From NCBI GenBank assembly GCA_003695215.1, contig RFIM01000171.1, positions 1 through 25,143 of the forward strand: DNA of 25,143 nt. The letters run 5' to 3'. Positions 21,094 to 25,143 of this stretch are shown piece by piece. Under the pieces are notes generated by a model. The model was not told the DNA's origin. It was given only the letters and a program-made list of their open reading frames with translations, and did not search any database. Both the position numbers and the translations under genes were made by a program. Position 1 is the first letter of the stretch, and every line of letters begins with the position of its first letter. Source of the DNA: Chloroflexota bacterium (GTDB taxonomy: Bacteria; Chloroflexota; Anaerolineae; Aggregatilineales; UBA2796).

Positions 21094-22542
21094 ATGAGCG
21101 CTTATGAAGCTGTGATCGGCTTGGAAGTGCATGCCGAGCTGCTGACTGAGAGCAAGATGTTCTGCGGCTGCGCCGTGGTCGATAGCACAACGGCTGAGCC
21201 GAACACTGTGGTCTGTCCGATCTGCCTGGGCATGCCCGGCGTCCTGCCTGTCATCAATCGCCGCGCCGTCGAGTTCGCCATTCGCGTTGGCTTGGCGCTC
21301 AATTGCCAGATCGCTACGACCAACGTCTTCGCGCGCAAGAGCTATTTCTATCCCGACCTGCCCAAAGGCTACCAGATCAGCCAATATGAGCTGCCGCTCG
21401 CCATCAACGGCTGGCTGGAGATCGATCTACCCAATGGCAGCACTAAGCGCATCGGCATTCGGCGCGCGCACCTTGAGGAAGATACTGGCAAGTCCATTCA
21501 CGTCGGCGGCAGCAGTCTGATAGACTTCAATCGCTCAGGCGTGCCGCTCTTAGAGATCGTGACCGAGCCCGATATCCGCAGCGCCGAAGAAGCCGAAGCC
21601 TACGGCCGCAAACTACGCGCCATCTTGCAGTATCTGGGCGTCAACAGCGGCGATATGTCCAAAGGCGTGCTGCGCATGGAGCCGAACATCAGCGTGCGCC
21701 CTGTGGGCAGCAACGAGCTACGCACGCGCACTGAGGTCAAGAACCTGAACAGCATCCGCAGCCTGGCGCGCGCCAGCGCCCTCGAGATCGAGCGCCAGAT
21801 CAAGATTTACGAGAGCGGCGGCACAGTCACTCAAGCGACGCTCGGCTGGGACGAGGCGCGTGGCACGCTCGTGATGCAGCGCGAGAAAGAATCGGCGCAC
21901 GATTATCGCTACTTCCCAGAACCAGACTTGCCGCCGTTGGTCATCAGCCCTGAGTGGATCGAAGCAATTCGGCGCAGCCTGCCTGAGCTGCCTGATGCCA
22001 AGCGCAATCGCCTGATCGCGCTCGGCTTAGGCGCCTATGAAGCGTCCGTGCTGGTGGCCGATCGCGCTGTGGCCGACTATTTCGAGGCAGTGGTCGCTAG
22101 CGGCGCTGAGCCCAAGAAAGCCGCCAATTGGATCATCAACGAGCTTTTCGCGCGCATGAACAAAGCTGCCCTGCCTAGCGAGAACATCGCCGAGACGCGC
22201 GTGGCGCCAAGTGCGCTCGCCGAGCTGATCCGCTTGGTGGATAGCGGCACAATCAACAATAACGCTGCCAAGAAAGTCCTCGATGCGCTCTTTGAGCGCG
22301 GCGGCGCGCCTGCCGAGATCGTCCGTCAGCTCGGCTTGGAACAAACGCAGGATACAGCCCTGATCGAAGCGGCGATCCTCAAAGTCTTAGAGGCCAACCC
22401 TGCAGAAGTGGCGCGCTTCTGCAATGGTGAGGAGAAGGTGCTGAAATTCCTGATCGGGCAGGTCATGCGCGAAGGGCGCGGCAAATTTCCCGCTGAATTG
22501 ACCAACGCGCTCTTGAACGAACATCTGAGAAAGCGCTGCTAG
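21094..22542 (+). CDS. gatB: Aspartyl/glutamyl-tRNA amidotransferase subunit B
   Basis: A 482-residue subunit of GatCAB, which converts misacylated Glu-tRNA(Gln) or Asp-tRNA(Asn) to the amide in organisms lacking GlnRS or AsnRS. Motifs: the opening YEAVIGLEVHAELLT, the zinc cysteines in MFCGCAVV and VVCPICLGMPGVLPV, ARKSYFYPDLPKGYQISQYE, the kinase-like site around HLEEDTGKSIH, and DFNRSGVPLLEIVTEPDI. A YqeY-like helical tail follows, ending KFLIGQVMREGRGKF. The gene looks intact and of standard length. It begins 12 bases after the receiver-CpaE gene with only a modest GGTAGGTG ribosome site. Its stop overlaps the AGGAG of the next gene, so this is a run of co-transcribed genes. gatA and gatC are not in the window. 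Confidence 0.97.
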   Translation: MSAYEAVIGLEVHAELLTESKMFCGCAVVDSTTAEPNTVVCPICLGMPGVLPVINRRAVEFAIRVGLALNCQIATTNVFARKSYFYPDLPKGYQISQYELPLAINGWLEIDLPNGSTKRIGIRRAHLEEDTGKSIHVGGSSLIDFNRSGVPLLEIVTEPDIRSAEEAEAYGRKLRAILQYLGVNSGDMSKGVLRMEPNISVRPVGSNELRTRTEVKNLNSIRSLARASALEIERQIKIYESGGTVTQATLGWDEARGTLVMQREKESAHDYRYFPEPDLPPLVISPEWIEAIRRSLPELPDAKRNRLIALGLGAYEASVLVADRAVADYFEAVVASGAEPKKAANWIINELFARMNKAALPSENIAETRVAPSALAELIRLVDSGTINNNAAKKVLDALFERGGAPAEIVRQLGLEQTQDTALIEAAILKVLEANPAEVARFCNGEEKVLKFLIGQVMREGRGKFPAELTNALLNEHLRKRC

Positions 22543-22551
22543 GAGATCGGC

Positions 22552-23157
22552 ATGAGCGCTCAGGTACAGACGCGTTACACGGCCGACGATCTTGAGAGAA
22601 TCCGTCGGCGCGCCGAGTACGCCGAGCGCGCTTTTGAGCTGCATGACGGAGAGATCATCCTGATGTCGCCTACTAGCGCGCTCTCATCGCTGATCGCCAC
22701 GCGCTTCGGCAATGCGCTCTTCAATTTTGTTGAGACGCACGATTTAGGCTACGTGATCGGCGCTGATGGCACGTTTGTGCTGGATGCGCACACCGTCTAC
22801 GTGCCTGACGTCGCCTTCATCCGCAAAGCGCGCCTGAGCGCCCTGCCCGCGCGCTACTTCCCATTCGCACCTGATGTAGCTGTCGAGGTGCTCTCGCCAA
22901 CTGACTCAGTGCGGCAGATGCAGCGCAAAGCGCTGCGCTACTTAAAGGCAGGCACAGCGCTGGTCTGGCTGATCTATCCTGACGAGCGCGCTGCAGATGC
23001 TTGTCATCTGGCAGCAGATGGCAGCCTGAACCTGCAGCCGATCGAAGCTGACGGCTATTTTGAAGGCGGCGCTTTGCTGAACGGCTTCCGCCTGAGCTTG
23101 GCAGACCTGTTCCGCAACTTGCCGCCTGCTGAGAGTGAATCAGGGCGTGATGCATGA
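22552..23157 (+). CDS. Uma2 family (DUF820) putative endonuclease, copy 1
   Basis: A 201-residue protein of the Uma2/DUF820 family, a PD-(D/E)xK nuclease-fold group abundant in Cyanobacteria and Chloroflexota whose function is unproven. Nuclease-fold signs are YVPDVAFI (D86), the strand DVAVEVLSPTDS (E112), RKALRYLKAGTALVWLIYP with a lysine (K126), and a C-terminal beta region. The start has AGGAG six bases upstream that overlaps the gatB stop. Its last bases overlap the next gene's ATG (ATGA), so both copies are co-translated. Copy 2 is almost identical except for residues 51-63 and the last about 9. Both copies appear intact. No DNA methylase or toxin partner is adjacent, so restriction activity cannot be claimed. 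Confidence 0.9.
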   Translation: MSAQVQTRYTADDLERIRRRAEYAERAFELHDGEIILMSPTSALSSLIATRFGNALFNFVETHDLGYVIGADGTFVLDAHTVYVPDVAFIRKARLSALPARYFPFAPDVAVEVLSPTDSVRQMQRKALRYLKAGTALVWLIYPDERAADACHLAADGSLNLQPIEADGYFEGGALLNGFRLSLADLFRNLPPAESESGRDA

Positions 23158-23732
23158 GCGCTCAGGTGCAGACGCGCTACACGGCCGACGATCTTGAGAG
23201 AATCCGTCAGCGCGCCGAGTACGCCGAGCGCACTTTTGAGCTGCATGACGGAGAGATCATCCTGATGTCGCCTACTAGCGCGCTCTCATCGCTGATCGCC
23301 ACTGAGTTCGCTTGGTCTCTGATGACCTTCGTCAGAGCGCGCGATTTAGGCTACGTGATCGGCGCTGATGGCACGTTTGTGCTCGACGCGCACACTGTCT
23401 ACGTGCCTGATGTCGCCTTCATCCGCAAAGCGCGCCTGAGCGCCTTGCCTGCGCGCTATTTCCCGTTCGCGCCTGATGTAGCCGTTGAGGTGCTCTCGCC
23501 AACTGACTCAGTGCGGCAGATGCAACGCAAAGCGCTGCGCTACCTAAAGGCAGGCACAGCGCTGGTCTGGCTGATCTATCCTGATGAGCGCGCTGCAGAT
23601 GCTTGTCATCTGGCAGCAGATGGCAGCTTGAACCTGCAGCTGATCGAAGCTGACGGCTATTTTGAAGGCGGCGCTTTGCTGAACGGCTTCCGCCTGAGCT
23701 TGGCAGACCTGTTCCGCAACTTGCCGCCTGCT
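22552..23732 (+). repeat. Tandem gene duplication of the Uma2 unit
   Basis: Bases 22552-23130 and 23154-23732 are a near-identical direct repeat with a 602-base period. Most differences are silent third-position changes. The exception is a cluster at 22702-22740 versus 23304-23342, where 9 of 13 encoded residues differ. The tails after residue 193 are unrelated. Confidence 0.9.
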
Positions 23733-23765
23733 CAAGAAGCCACACAGGCTAGCGGCATCTCCTGA
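23154..23765 (+). CDS. Uma2 family (DUF820) putative endonuclease, copy 2
   Basis: A 203-residue tandem paralogue of the preceding gene with the same nuclease-fold residues (D86, E112, K126). Outside residues 51-63 and the tail, only three residues differ (R19Q, A27T, P163L). In the 51-63 patch copy 1 reads RFGNALFNFVETH and copy 2 EFAWSLMTFVRAR. The tail after LPPA is also different. The ATG is embedded in copy 1's stop (ATGA), so translation is coupled. It ends three bases before the convergent M20 gene's stop, with no room for a terminator between them. Like copy 1, the biological role is unknown. The pair could form a heterodimer, an inference only. Confidence 0.9.
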   Translation: MSAQVQTRYTADDLERIRQRAEYAERTFELHDGEIILMSPTSALSSLIATEFAWSLMTFVRARDLGYVIGADGTFVLDAHTVYVPDVAFIRKARLSALPARYFPFAPDVAVEVLSPTDSVRQMQRKALRYLKAGTALVWLIYPDERAADACHLAADGSLNLQLIEADGYFEGGALLNGFRLSLADLFRNLPPAQEATQASGIS

Positions 23766-23768
23766 GCG

Positions 23769-24995
23769 CTAGGCTGAGTCGCCTTGCGCATTTAGCGCGG
23801 CAGGCAGCAAAGCATAGAAGGCCGTGGCATCCACAACGTCATCCAGGCGCACCTGATCGAGCGTAGTATGGGCGTGGATTTCATCGCCTGGCCCAAAGCC
23901 GATGCTCGGGATGCCTGCTTTGCCCATCCAATATGTGCCATTGGTGCTGAAGTTCCACTTGCCTGTTGGCGGCGCGCTGCCGTTCAGTGCCGCGAGCGCA
24001 GCTTGCCCTGCCTGCACCAGTGGATGCACCTCGCTGAGCGCCCAGGCAGGGAAAATTTTCTCCACTGGGAAGACAAAGCCCGTATAACTCGGCTCGGCAT
24101 AGTGCAGCAGCTCCAGCGTCATGTCAGTGCGCTCGCCGATGACGGCGCGCAGCTGATTCAGCACCAGCTCAGGCGTCTCGCCAAAGGTCATGCGCCGATC
24201 AATGTAAATGATCGCCTCATCAGGCACAGCGTTGATCGAAGCTGTGCTGACTTTCATATCGCTGACCGTGATCTTGCCATGCCCTAAGAACGGATCGTCG
24301 CCCAGCTCAGGCTCCATCTGGCTGATGCGCTCGATGATCGGCAAGAGCTTGTAGATAGCGTTATCGCCTAAGTGATTGCTGGCAGCGTGCGCGCTGCGCC
24401 CTTTGGCGACGACGCGCATCTCGACGCGCCCTTTGTGGCCGCGATAGACTTGCATGCGCGTCGGCTCGCCAATCACCACGAAGTCAGGCCGAATGCCTTC
24501 GACTTCCACCAGCGCGTGTGGCGCAATGCCATCGCACCATTCTTCCATATTGCCGAAATAGTAAGCCGTGTAGCCTTCCAGCAAGCCTAGATCGCGCGCA
24601 ATGGCCATACCGTAGATCATGCCAGGCGTGCTGCCCTTCTCATCGCAGGCGCCGCGCGCATAGAGCACGCCATCCTCGATCTTGCCCATGAACGGATCCC
24701 ATGCCCATGAGCTCGGATCGCCAATGCCGACCGTGTCCAAGTGGCTGTCGTAGAGCAGCTTGCGCGCACCTGTGCCGATTCGGCCGACGATGTTGCCCAT
24801 GCGGTCGAAGAAGACTTCATCGAAGCCGAGCGCCAACATCTCAGCTGCAGCGCGCTCACAGACTGCCTTGATCTGGCTATCGTAACTTGGAATGGCACAT
24901 AACTCGCGCAGAAATTGAACGATCGCTTCCCGCTGCGCTGCGACGCGCGCCTTGATCGCTGCGCCGATCTCCGCTAAGGATTGTGCAGTAGCCAT
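23769..24995 (-). CDS. M20 metallohydrolase, YgeY type
   Basis: A 408-residue zinc-dependent amidohydrolase or peptidase of the M20 family. Metal-site residues are visible: H85 and D87 in DSHLDTV, bridging D118 in GACDEKG, E151-E152 in MEEWCDG, E177 in IGEPT and H374/H376 in EIHAHTT. The dimerisation domain includes KGRSAHAASN. The DSHLDTVGIGDPSSWAWDP block and the cysteine-containing MEEWCDG resemble YgeY, annotated in E. coli as a putative selenium-metabolism hydrolase in the xdhD-ssnA-type cluster. No such partner genes are present. GGAAGAG lies seven bases before the ATG. The substrate is unknown; an amino-acid or dipeptide acyl compound is the family norm. Convergent with the Uma2 pair. 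Confidence 0.92.
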   Translation of the reverse strand: MATAQSLAEIGAAIKARVAAQREAIVQFLRELCAIPSYDSQIKAVCERAAAEMLALGFDEVFFDRMGNIVGRIGTGARKLLYDSHLDTVGIGDPSSWAWDPFMGKIEDGVLYARGACDEKGSTPGMIYGMAIARDLGLLEGYTAYYFGNMEEWCDGIAPHALVEVEGIRPDFVVIGEPTRMQVYRGHKGRVEMRVVAKGRSAHAASNHLGDNAIYKLLPIIERISQMEPELGDDPFLGHGKITVSDMKVSTASINAVPDEAIIYIDRRMTFGETPELVLNQLRAVIGERTDMTLELLHYAEPSYTGFVFPVEKIFPAWALSEVHPLVQAGQAALAALNGSAPPTGKWNFSTNGTYWMGKAGIPSIGFGPGDEIHAHTTLDQVRLDDVVDATAFYALLPAALNAQGDSA

Positions 24996-25036
24996 GAGTT
25001 TGCTCTTCCTATTGTGAGTGCGTGGATGCGCCTTCG

Positions 25037-25065
25037 AGCCTAACGCAAATCGCTCAGCTTGCCAA
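25037..25065 (-). promoter_or_regulatory. Candidate promoter for the M20 hydrolase gene
   Basis: On the minus strand TTGGCA (25065-25060) and TAGGCT (25042-25037) are 17 bases apart, with the start near 25030 and a leader of about 35 bases. The -35 is good; the -10 matches only three of six positions. Confidence 0.4.
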
Positions 25066-25088
25066 GCGCTGTGCGGCGCTTGCTAGAA

Positions 25089-25117
25089 TTGACACAAGCG
25101 TGCCCCAGTGCTACACT
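25089..25117 (+). promoter_or_regulatory. Consensus promoter firing out of the right edge
   Basis: A perfect TTGACA (25089-25094), 17 bases, then TGC-TACACT with the -10 at 25112-25117. The gene it drives starts beyond the window. It is divergent from the M20 gene promoter, and its GTGCTACACT box is the same as in the riboswitch promoter. Confidence 0.82.
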
Positions 25118-25143
25118 GGTGCCGTAACGGCGTCCATTGGCGC

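Noticed and set aside
22552..23765. Tandem Uma2 genes as a restriction-modification or toxin-antitoxin system
   Set aside because: No methyltransferase, specificity subunit or small antitoxin-like gene adjoins, and Uma2 activity is unproven.
25101..25143. Start of a tRNA or other RNA gene at the right edge
   Set aside because: The visible bases after the promoter are too few to show any tRNA arm or conserved RNA motif.

Overview
The window is GC-rich, densely coded bacterial chromosome with about 22 protein genes, one riboswitch and several clear promoters. I see no rRNA, tRNA, CRISPR array, insertion sequence or phage gene. The gene content fits a member of the Chloroflexota (Anaerolineae or a related thermophile lineage): a primase zinc finger with the CFGAC spacing, a dnaG-rpoD operon, a zinc-ribbon/FHA protein, Uma2-family paralogues and a receiver-CpaE fusion. 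This placement is an inference and only moderately secure.

Layout. 1-3431 (minus): a vitamin-B12-type ABC importer (binding protein, permease, ATPase cut by the window edge), led by a promoter, a cobalamin riboswitch and an intrinsic terminator. 3562-5108: a CHAD protein and a zinc-ribbon/FHA protein, convergent, with stop codons sharing one CTAG. 5414-11520 (plus): a Glu/Leu/Phe/Val-type dehydrogenase, a VOC protein, an orphan family-5 solute-binding protein, an isochorismatase/nicotinamidase-like hydrolase, a GT87-like membrane protein and a small membrane protein. A bidirectional hairpin terminator follows. 11559-16304 (minus): the dnaG-rpoD operon from a good promoter, with a secreted FecR-like protein translationally coupled to rpoD. 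16328-18356: a GH13_18 sugar phosphorylase (minus) behind what looks like the broken C-terminal tail of a MalK/UgpC-type ATPase; this divergent region holds two palindromes and two promoters. 18357-19811 (plus): a small CBM48 protein and a DUF3524/QTMAN-type glycosyltransferase. 19930-23765 (plus): a receiver-CpaE ATPase, gatB, and two tandem, nearly identical Uma2 proteins. 23769-24995 (minus): a YgeY-type M20 hydrolase. A consensus promoter at 25089-25117 fires out of the right edge.

How it works together. The left block is B12-repressed corrinoid uptake. The centre couples replication priming and the housekeeping sigma factor. The 16-19 kb part is carbohydrate or glycogen related and probably under a local repressor or activator. 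Most of the window is ordinary housekeeping and metabolism. The items most worth a second look are the decayed ATPase tail with its embedded promoter and palindromes, the Uma2 pair with one sharply diverged patch, and the FecR-like gene locked to rpoD. I found no clearly new multi-gene system.
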